Of a DNA stretch of 11,853 nt, positions 5,620-11,853 are shown one piece after another (the first letter of the stretch is position 1; each line of letters starts with the position of its first letter). The stretch covers positions 1 through 11,853 of the forward strand of contig JBBIUJ010000108.1 in assembly GCA_037440345.1 (NCBI GenBank). Direction: 5' to 3'. The stretch is from CAINVV01 sp037440345 (GTDB taxonomy: Bacteria; Bacteroidota; Bacteroidia; Bacteroidales; Prolixibacteraceae). Both the position numbers and the translations under genes were made by a program. The notes below the pieces were generated by a model. That model saw only the letters and a list, made by a program, of their open reading frames with translations, made no database searches and had not been told where the DNA came from.

Positions 5620-6041
5620 TTATTCGGTGAATCCTCGCTGCTTCATTCTTTCTGCATTTGCAAACAATGCCATTCCTGTCTTCATTTTCCTGAAATTGAG
5701 TTTTTCATAAAACAGTTCTTTCCCCGGGGCCGCATAGAGAATAACGCTGCAATTGGAGCATTTAGTTAAGATCCTATCCACTATGGCTTTGCCAATGCCT
5801 TTCCCTTGATATTCAGGAAGTATTGCAACGTCATAAACTGCCGCTTGATAAGCTCCGTCGGAAATTGCCCTGCCAAACCTATCATCTCGTCTTCGTCGAA
5901 AGCAAATACAACGACATAACTATTTTCGAAGGCAGTCTTGTGCAGCGCGCTGTCATGATAAGCCATTCCGACTGTCTGTAAAATTTCGGCAACCCTCTCC
6001 CAGGAGATATTTGTCGTATCAAACTGTAACCTTAACTTCAT
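5620..6041 (-). pseudogene. GNAT acetyltransferase broken by a one-base frameshift
   Basis: From the ATG at 6039-6041 the frame reads MKLRLQFDTTNISW...EDEMIGL, a normal acetyltransferase N terminus, then goes out of register near 5873 and stops at 5781. In the adjacent frame the rest of the enzyme continues at once: RAISDGAYQAAVYDVAILPE, then YQGKGIGKAIVDRIL with the acetyl-CoA loop QGKGIG, then LYAAPGKELFYEKLNFRKMK and TGMALFANAERMKQRGFTE, ending at TAA 5620-5622. One missing G in TTGGCAGGG (minus strand) explains everything. Restoring it gives IGLGRAISDG and a product of 140 residues, a usual length for such enzymes. It starts only 4 bases after the stop of the upstream acetyltransferase gene, in the same operon. 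Either the gene is freshly inactivated or the base was lost in sequencing or assembly; the intact second half favours a very recent event or an error. Confidence 0.88.
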
Positions 6042-6045
6042 TGAG

Positions 6046-6702
6046 TTACTCTTTAATTGTATAATAACGTACCATGGGCCTGTTTTTTGATGTTGTATCT
6101 GCTATTTCAAAACCGGTGCGCTTAAAAGATTTATAGAGCCCTATCCAGGCGAAGGAGTCAGGAAGAGGCTCTTTGGTAGGAATCGTCGGATAGGCTTCAA
6201 TGATTTTGATCCCTTTCTCTTGGGCATACCTGATTACGCCTTTCAACAATTCGACCGTAACGCCTTGTCTCCTGAACTCTTTGGCTATAAAAAAGCAGGG
6301 TATCGACCAAACTTCTTGGTTGTCAATGCGTTTGTGAATCCTTGATTTTTCCAGCTTTACAAAATGTTCGCGGGGGGCAAAGGCGCACCACGCTATCGGT
6401 ATCCCGTCGTAAAAGCCAAGAATTCCGGTTGGGAAATTGTTCATGACCAGGTTATTCATTGCCTCCTTATTTCCGTCATTAGCCTTGCCTTCATTATAAT
6501 CTTGTTTGCTTAGCCGATAATACATGCACCAGCAATTTCCGCAGGCTCCCCTTGGGCCAAAAAGTTGTACAAACTTTGTCCAGTTCTCACTGGTTAAGGG
6601 TTCAAAAGTTAATTGACTTAAAAATTCGCTGTTGGTATTCGCTTGATTCTCCATTTTTTGCTGTCTTAAATCACACTGGGGGAAGTTAACCGTTCCATCC
6701 AA
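6046..6702 (-). CDS. GNAT family acetyltransferase with a Cys-rich N-terminal motif
   Basis: This is a GNAT-fold acetyltransferase of 218 residues from the first ATG, or 202 if it starts at Met17 (ATG 6652-6654, MENQ...). The second start is my preference, because the first 16 residues look unlike a coding N terminus, but no ribosome site decides it. Seen in order: LTFEPLTSENWTKFVQLFG (31-49); the striking GACGNCWCMYYRL (52-64) with three cysteines; GFYDGIPIAWCAFAPRE (96-112); the acetyl-CoA strand and loop IPCFFIAKEFRRQGVTVELL (134-153); and the C-terminal GLYKSFKRTGFE (188-199). The GACGNCWCM motif recurs in a subgroup of bacterial GNATs of unknown substrate and could bind metal. It lies between the ydeI-like gene (34 bases upstream) and the frameshifted acetyltransferase (4 bases downstream), so it is part of an operon. 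Confidence 0.85.
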   Translation of the reverse strand: MDGTVNFPQCDLRQQKMENQANTNSEFLSQLTFEPLTSENWTKFVQLFGPRGACGNCWCMYYRLSKQDYNEGKANDGNKEAMNNLVMNNFPTGILGFYDGIPIAWCAFAPREHFVKLEKSRIHKRIDNQEVWSIPCFFIAKEFRRQGVTVELLKGVIRYAQEKGIKIIEAYPTIPTKEPLPDSFAWIGLYKSFKRTGFEIADTTSKNRPMVRYYTIKE

Positions 6703-6736
6703 AATTCAGCTATCGTCGTTGTGCTCATTCACTTGG

Positions 6737-7318
6737 TTAAGGATGGATTTTCTCTCCTTTTGCCAGCATTTCAAGAATCACCTTCATCCGTTTTTCTTTG
6801 ATGTCCTGGTTTTTGGCGGATTGAATTCTCCAGCAGATGGCAAATTTGTTTACCTTGTTCAAAGACTCAAAAAAGGTGAGGCTGTCAGGTGTTTTGGCCA
6901 ATTCCTGTAACAGTTCTTCCGGAACTTTCATGTTGCCCGGCGAATCGTAGGCGCTATCCCACCTGCCGTCGGCTTTGGCGGCTTCGATGGCTTTGTGTCC
7001 GGCGGGGTTCATTTTCCCCTCCTTTTCCAAGCGGGCCACGATCCCGATATTTCTTTTCGACCACATGCTACGCGCCCTGCGCGGGGTAAACCGCTGAATG
7101 TAGAAATTTTCATCTCCACGTTTCAACTGACCGTCGATCCATCCGAAACAGAGCGCCTCATCAAGGGCTTCCGCATACACTACCGTGGATATGCCCGATC
7201 CTTTTTTGTAAAACTTCAACCAGATCCCATTGGAGAGGGCATGGTTCTGTTCGAGCCATTTTCGCCATTCCGATTGGGAGTTGAAGGCGATGATTGGTTG
7301 TTCTACTTTCTCAGCCAT
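6737..7318 (-). CDS. YdeI/OmpD-associated family protein
   Basis: The 193-residue protein (from MAEKVEQPIIAF) matches the YdeI/OmpD-associated family, sometimes named bacteriocin-protection proteins. Diagnostic parts are SEWRKWLEQNHALSNGIWLK, then VVYAEALDEALCFGWIDGQL near residues 46-65. ENFYIQRFTPRRARSMWSKR follows near 70-89, and the C-terminal helical region near 140-193 contains FESLNKVNKFAICWRIQSAK. In Enterobacteria YdeI is linked to polymyxin and antimicrobial-peptide stress, but the molecular function is unknown. An in-frame ATG at 7355-7357 would add 13 residues and a long overlap with the glycosylase gene. The ATG at 7316-7318 keeps a 16-base overlap and matches the family N terminus better, so I use it. 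The overlap points to translational coupling. Confidence 0.88.
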   Translation of the reverse strand: MAEKVEQPIIAFNSQSEWRKWLEQNHALSNGIWLKFYKKGSGISTVVYAEALDEALCFGWIDGQLKRGDENFYIQRFTPRRARSMWSKRNIGIVARLEKEGKMNPAGHKAIEAAKADGRWDSAYDSPGNMKVPEELLQELAKTPDSLTFFESLNKVNKFAICWRIQSAKNQDIKEKRMKVILEMLAKGEKIHP

Positions 7319-7857
7319 GGAGGATTTGAATTGATTGCATCTTTGTAAACCGGGCAACTTTCGATGTGGGCACCAGGCAGGTAGCCAGCGCTCATCATGA
7401 ATTCGTTCACAATCTCACCCCCGGTAAAGTGGAAGGTTTTCTTGAAGAGTTTTACCCAATCTTCTTTGGATCGGGGATGGTGCAGGTCCAACCAATTTTT
7501 GAAGGAGCCGAATTCACTTTTCAATTGCAATATGACGTTCGCGTTGTGAATGGCCGCATCGATCTTTAGTCGGTTGCGGACAATGCCTGCATCATTTAAC
7601 AAGCGCTGCCTGTCAGCTTCCTGGTAAGCAGCCACTACCGGGATGTTGAATTGGTGAAAGGCCCTCTGAAAATTTGTTCTTTTGTTGAGGATGGTTGTCC
7701 AGCTTAAGCCGGCCTGGAAGATTTCCAGGATGAGCAGTTCAAACAGTTCATTGTCATCTTCGATCAGAAATCCATATTTCTGGTCGTGGTAGATGCGATG
7801 AACATTGGAGGGATCATAATGCTCAACTGCCTCGCAGTACGATTTTGGCATATCCAT
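7303..7857 (-). CDS. tag: DNA-3-methyladenine glycosylase I
   Basis: The 184-residue enzyme removes 3-methyladenine from alkylated DNA, starting base excision repair. It is a helix-hairpin-helix superfamily glycosylase of Tag type (PF03352). The core FELLILEIFQAGLSWTTILN (residues 39-58) carries counterparts of E. coli Tag Glu38 (E45) and Trp46 (W53). The YHD box (23-25) supplies the equivalent of Tyr16. The zinc site seems intact: C8, H24 and the C-terminal GAHIESC His and Cys with the standard three-residue spacing. The N terminus lacks the usual CGW, reading YCEAVEHYDPSNVHRIYHD with a three-residue-longer Cys-to-His gap. Length is normal. It follows the small membrane protein gene by 53 bases and overlaps the ydeI-like gene by 16. 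Confidence 0.95.
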   Translation of the reverse strand: MDMPKSYCEAVEHYDPSNVHRIYHDQKYGFLIEDDNELFELLILEIFQAGLSWTTILNKRTNFQRAFHQFNIPVVAAYQEADRQRLLNDAGIVRNRLKIDAAIHNANVILQLKSEFGSFKNWLDLHHPRSKEDWVKLFKKTFHFTGGEIVNEFMMSAGYLPGAHIESCPVYKDAINSNPPWLRK

Positions 7858-7910
7858 ATTCTAGCGTAAAAACTTTGTTCTTACTATCAGATGAAAACTC
7901 TGGTATTCTT

Positions 7911-8093
7911 TCATATCCCAAAGTGTTTTAAGCTTTCATAAACAAAAAATGCCGGCCACACTATTGCTTTCAAAAAGCCCAGCACACCCATCCAGAAACC
8001 GGTAGCGTGAGAGATAAAATAAATGGCTGCACCAATAACTCCCAATCCATACATTGCTCCGGATTGTGCATTCCCTTGGATTTCTTTTTTCAT
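7911..8093 (-). CDS. Conserved small membrane protein, 60 residues
   Basis: A short protein starting MKKEIQGNAQSGAMYGLGVI has two hydrophobic segments, about residues 12-30 (GAMYGLGVIGAAIYFISHA) and 33-53 (FWMGVLGFLKAIVWPAFFVY). It ends in a short basic/hydrophobic tail, SLKHFGI. I recall similar 60-residue proteins with the same IYFI-HAT-FWMGVLG-LKAIVWPAF pattern across Bacteroidota and Proteobacteria, so it is a real conserved gene of unknown function. A GTG one codon upstream is possible, but the ATG at 8091-8093 is the natural start; TAAGG just before it is too close for an ideal ribosome site. It is the first gene of the presumed operon running to 5620. Confidence 0.8.
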   Translation of the reverse strand: MKKEIQGNAQSGAMYGLGVIGAAIYFISHATGFWMGVLGFLKAIVWPAFFVYESLKHFGI

Positions 8094-8213
8094 CACCTTA
8101 GTTCTTTGGTTGATAATCGATTGTGAAAATGTAATTATACGTGGTTTGTGATTTTCTTCAGCATTCAGATAACAATTTCTGATCCAATTTAAAATCAGGG
8201 ATTCATTTTCCCT

Positions 8214-8759
8214 CTATATTTTTTCTGCCATTAAGACCAATTCGGTCAGGGTTCTCCAATTCCTGGTTGTTGCCTTGAGGCCTAATTTGCTTTCCCAAAA
8301 GCCGTTTGTAAGTTTTGATTTGCCGTAACCTTCCGGGCAATAGAGATAAATTGCACTTCCAAGTAGTCTGAATTCTTCAGGATTAAAGTTCCCATTTTTA
8401 ATTTTATCGAACTTGTCAGGATTAGGATTCGCGGATAAAAAGGTCACATGCAGATGATCTGTCCCATACTGCGTTTCTAGGATAAATGGATTGTTGGCGA
8501 CAATCGTCTTCAACTCGTACGCCTCTTTTACGATGACCGGAACTTCGAGGTTAAATTTATCCAAAATTTCTTGCGTTATTCTGGATTCCAGTTCTCCTGG
8601 ATTTGTCTTCTGATACCTAAAAACGACATTTCCGCTTTGGATGTATGTTTGTCTGTCGGTAAACCCCAAATCGGCGTACATCTGGCGTAAATCATCCATT
8701 TTCAGTTTACGGTTTCCGCCGACATTGATTCCCCTGAGTATAGAGATATAGGTTTCCAT
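8214..8759 (-). CDS. DUF1697 domain-containing protein
   Basis: The 181-residue protein is a clear DUF1697 (PF08002) member. It has METYISILRGINVGGNRKLK at the N terminus, YIQSGNVVFRYQ (residues 39-50) and HLHVTFLSANPNPDKFDKI (102-120). The C-terminal block YCPEGYGKSKLTNGFWESKL (139-158) ends in the TTRNWRTLTELVLMA signature (164-178). Length and order are standard. It is soluble and cytosolic; no enzymatic role is established for the family. It begins 7 bases after the stop of the histidine kinase gene, so it may be read from the same transcript, though DUF1697 genes usually travel alone and a functional link is not implied. Confidence 0.93.
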   Translation of the reverse strand: METYISILRGINVGGNRKLKMDDLRQMYADLGFTDRQTYIQSGNVVFRYQKTNPGELESRITQEILDKFNLEVPVIVKEAYELKTIVANNPFILETQYGTDHLHVTFLSANPNPDKFDKIKNGNFNPEEFRLLGSAIYLYCPEGYGKSKLTNGFWESKLGLKATTRNWRTLTELVLMAEKI

Positions 8760-8766
8760 GCGAAAT

Positions 8767-10779
8767 TTAACTGTTTGTAACCAGATATTTGTTAATAACT
8801 TGTCTTAACTCACCGGCATTGATGGGCTTTGTCAGGTAAGCATCAAAAATCTCACCATACTTTTCTTTTTCAATATCCAGGGCGTAAGCAGTTTGCGCAA
8901 TGATAACCAGATCAGGATAAAATTCCCTGATGAGTTTGGTAGCCGTAACCCCGTCCATGACTGGCATTTTGATGTCCATAAGTACCAAATCTATATCTGG
9001 ATTACTGTGGCAAATTTCGACGGCCTGGATTCCAGATTTCGCATGCAATAACTTGCAGTCCATGTTCCTTACTAAAATTGAAAGATAGATCATGGAATCT
9101 TCATCATCTTCGGCGATTAATATTGTTTTCCTGAGGTTTTTCCGGTCGAAGTAGTGAGGCGCAGTTTCACTTAAGGCCATTTCTGTCGCTGGTTTTTTAA
9201 CCAGAGGAAGCGAAAAATAGAAGCAAGATCCGACGCCCTCCTCCGATTCAAGCCAGATCTCCCCACCCAGCATTTCAACATATGCTTTTGAAATGGAGAG
9301 ACCCAGGCCGGCTCCTTCAAATCCTCTTGACAGGCTTGAATCGGCTTGCATAAAGCGATCGAATATTATTTTTTGCATCTCTTTCGCTATGCCAATTCCG
9401 GTATCCCTGATAAAGAATTCATAATTATCACCCTTCAACTCACAGCCAAATCGGATACTACCGGTCTTGGTAAATTTGAGCGCATTATTGATCAGATTAG
9501 AAAGAATGGAGAAGAGTTTGTCTTGATCGGTTGAAACTATGGCCTCTTTGGGGTCGATTTTGTTCTCTAAGATTAGTTCCAACCCCTTCTGTTCGGCTTC
9601 TGCTTTGAAAAACCTATATAGGAAGTCGATTTTGTCGTTGAGGTTGGTAAAAGCGAAGCTAAGTTCCATCAAACCGGATTCAACTTTGGAAATGTTTATC
9701 AGATCGTTGATAAGGCTTAACATCCTTGCTCCACTCCTTTCAATCAGATTGATATAACTTTGCTGATCTTCTCCGGCAAGATTTGGCTCTTTCAAGAGAC
9801 CTGCAAACCCCAGGATCCCATTCATCGGGGTGCGAATTTCATGACTCATGTTTGCCAGAAAGGCAGTTTTGAGCCGGTTACTCTGCTCGGCAAGTTCTTT
9901 GGACTTAATTAATTCCATGTCAACTTTTTTCCGTTCAGAGATATCACGAGCAATGGAATGGGAAATGTATTTGCTATTTTTTTGTTCAACATTGGTGCTT
10001 ATTTCCACTGGAATTGTCTTGCCATCTTTTGTAACATGCTCTGTTTCAAATATCACATGTTTTTTTATGATGAGATCCTGCATAAGCGATGCCAGCATAG
10101 GTTTCATTCTTTCTGAGTCGATGTCGTCAGAGCTTTTTGTGAGCAGTTCTTCCTGGGTGTAGCCCAGGCGTTGACAGGCAATTTTATTAACCTTTACGAA
10201 TCTGCTTGATTTTCCATCTTCTGAAATTTCGGAAATGAAGATAGCATCATTGATACTGTCAAAAAGCATTTGATAAGTCTCTTCACTTTCCAGTAATGCT
10301 TTTTCAGCCTTTTTGTTTTGAGTGATGTCCTGTAAAATGCAATGGGTTTGCTTAAAACTGCCATCCGGGTTTTTTCCTATCCGGCCATCAAACGCGATAA
10401 ATAGCAGATTCCCATTTTTATGAACCATTTCAAATTCGCTATGAATCACACCTCTCTCCTTGAACAGGGGAAATCTTTTTCTAAAGCCTTCCTGGTAAGC
10501 AGGAGAGAGGAAGTCTCCAAACCATTTTCCTATAACTTCCTTTCTTGTATACCCTAAAGTATCCAACCATTGTTGATTCACTTCAATAAAAAACCCGTCA
10601 AAGTCTAGTGATTGATACCCAAGAGGCGCTTTGTCGAATAGAAGCTGGAATCTTTCTTCGCTTGCTTTTAATTCTTTTACAACCTGAATGTGTTCAAGAA
10701 TATTTTTGTCAAAGGATGTTTTCAAGAAATCGTACGATTCCTGCAAGTCATTTAATTCCTGCTGTAAGTCTCTTTCCAT
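8767..10779 (-). CDS. Hybrid sensor histidine kinase, PAS-PAS-HisKA-HATPase-REC
   Basis: This 670-residue hybrid kinase has no membrane segments, so it probably senses a cytosolic signal. Order: N-terminal coiled coil (1-40); PAS/PAC 1 (about 41-157, ending ILQDITQNKKAEK); PAS/PAC 2 (about 162-286, ending HSIARDISERKK); and HisKA with phospho-His313 in FLANMSHEIRTPMNGILGF. The ATPase domain has N-box N428/N432, G1 box DTGIGI (459-464), F-box FDRF (473-476) and G2 box GAGLGLSIS (489-497). A C-terminal receiver (552-666) has acidic E557, D558 and D559, phospho-acceptor D602 in LMDIKMPVMDG, T630 and K651. All catalytic residues are present, so autophosphorylation and internal His-to-Asp transfer are expected. 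No DNA-binding response regulator or Hpt protein is adjacent, so its output partner is elsewhere. A well-formed promoter lies just upstream. Confidence 0.95.
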   Translation of the reverse strand: MERDLQQELNDLQESYDFLKTSFDKNILEHIQVVKELKASEERFQLLFDKAPLGYQSLDFDGFFIEVNQQWLDTLGYTRKEVIGKWFGDFLSPAYQEGFRKRFPLFKERGVIHSEFEMVHKNGNLLFIAFDGRIGKNPDGSFKQTHCILQDITQNKKAEKALLESEETYQMLFDSINDAIFISEISEDGKSSRFVKVNKIACQRLGYTQEELLTKSSDDIDSERMKPMLASLMQDLIIKKHVIFETEHVTKDGKTIPVEISTNVEQKNSKYISHSIARDISERKKVDMELIKSKELAEQSNRLKTAFLANMSHEIRTPMNGILGFAGLLKEPNLAGEDQQSYINLIERSGARMLSLINDLINISKVESGLMELSFAFTNLNDKIDFLYRFFKAEAEQKGLELILENKIDPKEAIVSTDQDKLFSILSNLINNALKFTKTGSIRFGCELKGDNYEFFIRDTGIGIAKEMQKIIFDRFMQADSSLSRGFEGAGLGLSISKAYVEMLGGEIWLESEEGVGSCFYFSLPLVKKPATEMALSETAPHYFDRKNLRKTILIAEDDEDSMIYLSILVRNMDCKLLHAKSGIQAVEICHSNPDIDLVLMDIKMPVMDGVTATKLIREFYPDLVIIAQTAYALDIEKEKYGEIFDAYLTKPINAGELRQVINKYLVTNS

Positions 10780-10826
10780 TAGATTCTTGTAAATTCAAAA
10801 ACGGATAGGCATTGAGCTACGCAATC

Positions 10827-10858
10827 CAAATCTAATTAAAAAATTTTAAATTGGCAAT
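10827..10858 (-). promoter_or_regulatory. Bacteroidota-type promoter for the histidine kinase gene
   Basis: On the minus strand, ATTG (TTG at 10855-10857) is followed 20 bases later by TAGATTTG (10827-10834), an exact TAnnTTTG -7 element. The spacing suits the primary sigma factor of this phylum. Transcription would start roughly 40-45 bases ahead of the ATG at 10779. This is the best promoter match I found in the window. Confidence 0.5.
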
Positions 10859-10910
10859 AATTATGATAATGTTCGATTTTTTTTATGTAAAATAATTTGT
10901 TGTTGATCGA

Positions 10911-10925
10911 TCCCGTTGCGCGGGA
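10911..10925 (-). terminator. Weak hairpin after mobA
   Basis: TCCCG and CGGGA (10911-10915 and 10921-10925) form a five-base stem around TTGCG, starting 9 bases after the mobA stop in its direction of transcription. No T run follows immediately, so it may be only a partial or inefficient terminator. Confidence 0.3.
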
Positions 10926-10934
10926 AAGGTGTTT

Positions 10935-11510
10935 TCAGCCAACAAAGAGATCCATCTGATCCATGGAATTCAGATTTACAAAGAGATTAGGGTATTTCTC
11001 GATCATCTGACTAATTTCGAGGTAATTAACCCGGCAGAGAAGAAGGATCTTGCGCAAGGCAAGATTGTCAATGGCAACTGCTTCTTTAAATATCGGTCCC
11101 AAATCCCTGTGGTAGAGAGCCGCCAAGGGTTCGATTTTTCCATGATTTACTGGGACAGCAGCCTGATAATTTGTGGAAGCGCTGAGTAACTTATCGATAA
11201 ATTCCACTTCCAAAAAGGGTAGGTCGCAAGCGAGGACTATGTTCCAGGGAGTTACAGAGCTATTTAGTGCGGCAGCTAGTCCGGCGGCAGGACCCTTGCC
11301 GGCCACTTCGTCGGGGATTAACTCGCATCCGAATGCCAGATAGTCTTGATTTGCTGAACCAATGACAATCCGATCGGTGAAGCGGGAGAGTAGTTCAATA
11401 CCATATTGAATCAGCGGTTTTCCCCTGAATTCGACCAATCCCTTCTCTTGCCCCATGCGGCTGCTTTTGCCACCGGCAAGAAGAATACCTGTGATATCGG
11501 ATCTGAGCAT
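10935..11510 (-). CDS. mobA: Molybdenum cofactor guanylyltransferase
   Basis: The 191-residue protein is a MobA-type nucleotidyltransferase. Enzymes of this family transfer GMP from GTP to molybdopterin-bound molybdenum, making the bis-MGD cofactor of DMSO-reductase-type enzymes. Seen: the nucleotide-binding LAGGKSSRMGQEKGL (residues 11-25); a PDEVAGKGPAAGLAAAL loop (66-82); the metal-binding ACDLP (94-98) with D96 equivalent to E. coli MobA D101; EPLAALYH (127-134); and the C-terminal FVNLNSMDQM. Length matches MobA. The only doubt is the close MobA-like relatives (for example CTP:molybdopterin cytidylyltransferases), but the GGKSSRMG signature and FVNLN ending favour MobA. No other cofactor gene is in the window. 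It is transcribed divergently from recX. Confidence 0.9.
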   Translation of the reverse strand: MLRSDITGILLAGGKSSRMGQEKGLVEFRGKPLIQYGIELLSRFTDRIVIGSANQDYLAFGCELIPDEVAGKGPAAGLAAALNSSVTPWNIVLACDLPFLEVEFIDKLLSASTNYQAAVPVNHGKIEPLAALYHRDLGPIFKEAVAIDNLALRKILLLCRVNYLEISQMIEKYPNLFVNLNSMDQMDLFVG

Positions 11511-11519
11511 GGAATGCGA

Positions 11520-11564
11520 ATTAAAAATTACAGATTAAAAATTACAGATTAAAGATTACTGCAG
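11520..11564. repeat. Three direct repeats between mobA and recX
   Basis: ATTAAAAATTACAG occurs twice exactly and back to back (11520-11533 and 11534-11547). It is followed by a degenerate third copy ATTAAAGATTACTGCAG (11548-11564). The array begins 9 bases ahead of the mobA start and lies in the divergent promoter region. It may be a repeat expansion or a set of regulator sites. Confidence 0.65.
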
Positions 11565-11586
11565 ATGAACAAACTTAGCATTTTTC

Positions 11587-11617
11587 GGAGGTTAGCAACA
11601 GGAATTTGGTATTTTTG
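11587..11617 (+). promoter_or_regulatory. Possible promoter for recX
   Basis: TATTTTTG at 11610-11617 matches TAnnTTTG exactly and lies about 53 bases before the recX start codon. The expected TTG about 20 bases upstream is poorly matched (TTTTTCGG near 11581-11588), so only the -7 half is convincing. Confidence 0.35.
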
Positions 11618-11669
11618 TTAGCGGGACGAATAGAAACCAGTGTGATATTTAGGATCAAAAAGACGCAAT

Positions 11670-11853
11670 ATGGATATTTTCAAGCAACCACTGACCTACC
11701 GGGAGGCATATGCCAAAGCCTCTGATCTTTGTGGCAGGTCTGAAAAATGTGCGTTTGATATGGAGCAGAAGTGTCGGGAATGGCAATTGTCGGCAGAAGA
11801 GAGTTCGAAATTGATAGACAGTTTGGCGAAGGATAAATTCATTGATCACAGGC
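11670..11853 (+). CDS. recX: RecX family regulatory protein, 5' part only
   Basis: Starting at ATG 11670-11672, 61 codons are open to the window edge. The residues YREAYAKASDLCGRSEKCAF (10-29) and DMEQKCREWQLSAEESSKLI, followed by DSLAKDKFIDHR, follow the N-terminal RecX pattern: a helix with CxRSExC in Bacteroidota members, a K-x-x-x-W-x-L repeat unit, then a KFIDxxR segment. RecX binds RecA filaments and limits recombinase and SOS activity. Only the first of the usual three-helix repeats is in the window, so intactness cannot be judged. No recA gene is visible nearby. The gene is divergent from mobA. Confidence 0.85.
   Translation, partial: MDIFKQPLTYREAYAKASDLCGRSEKCAFDMEQKCREWQLSAEESSKLIDSLAKDKFIDHR

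Noticed and set aside
5513..5710. Plus-strand 65-codon open frame
   Set aside because: It lies mostly opposite the second half of the frameshifted acetyltransferase, has no recognisable features, and is explained as a shadow of that gene.
5860..5885. Programmed ribosomal frameshift in the acetyltransferase
   Set aside because: No slippery heptamer or downstream pseudoknot is evident at TTGGCAGGG, and the family has no known recoding; a one-base deletion is simpler.
6995..7348. Plus-strand 117-codon open frame
   Set aside because: It is antisense to the YdeI-like gene, which has strong family support; no independent signal.
2043..8759. Integron cassette array
   Set aside because: The gene content is cassette-like, but I saw no attC-type sites or integrase, several genes overlap or are tightly packed, and spacers do not share a common repeat.
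11655..11849. Minus-strand 64-codon open frame at the right edge
   Set aside because: It is antisense to the recX start, whose translation matches the family.
1..11853. CRISPR array, tRNA, rRNA, prophage or insertion-sequence transposase
   Set aside because: I looked for regular spaced repeats, cloverleaf-like sequences and transposase or phage motifs and recognised none; no covariance or profile search could be run.

Overview
The window looks like chromosomal DNA from a member of the Bacteroidota, probably a free-living, Marinilabiliales- or Cytophaga-like bacterium. The grounds are moderate-to-low GC, TAnnTTTG-type promoter matches, few Shine-Dalgarno sequences, the protein families present (DUF3788, a PAS hybrid histidine kinase, a Tat-exported sugar isomerase-like protein, a Tyr/Arg-rich lipoprotein), and short dispersed repeats of kinds I associate with these genomes. 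No rRNA, tRNA, phage, insertion-sequence transposase or CRISPR array was recognised.

Layout. At the left edge (1-346, minus) is the start of a small two-helix membrane protein. A 576-base gene-free stretch follows (347-922). It holds two inverted copies of a REP-like element, a GC-rich hairpin, and a perfect 20-base palindrome with a T tail, which is a terminator with no visible gene in front of it. Next, on the plus strand (923-1909), is a Tat-signal protein of the xylose-isomerase-like TIM-barrel family. It converges, across a long imperfect inverted repeat, with a run of minus-strand genes that fills most of the window.

The minus-strand run, read right to left in the direction of transcription, has these blocks. 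(a) mobA at 11510-10935. (b) A PAS-PAS-HisKA-HATPase-REC hybrid histidine kinase at 10779-8767, followed after 7 bases by a DUF1697 protein. (c) A probable five-gene operon at 8093-5620: small membrane protein, 3-methyladenine DNA glycosylase I, YdeI/OmpD-associated protein, GNAT acetyltransferase, and a second GNAT gene broken by a one-base frameshift. (d) An Arg/Glu-rich lipoprotein at 5367-4579 and a RimJ/RimL-type acetyltransferase at 4553-4020. (e) A UbiE/PmtA-like methyltransferase at 3840-3223. (f) A second methyltransferase and a DUF3788 protein at 3101-2043. At the right edge, divergent from mobA, is the start of recX (11670 onward, plus).

The genes do not form one pathway. Most encode small stand-alone enzymes (three acetyltransferases, two methyltransferases, one alkylation-repair glycosylase) plus small families of poorly known role. 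This looks like an accessory stress and detoxification neighbourhood. The most solid unexpected result is the frameshifted acetyltransferase: its full 140-residue product can be read by restoring one base near 5873. I do not see a clear new multi-gene system here.
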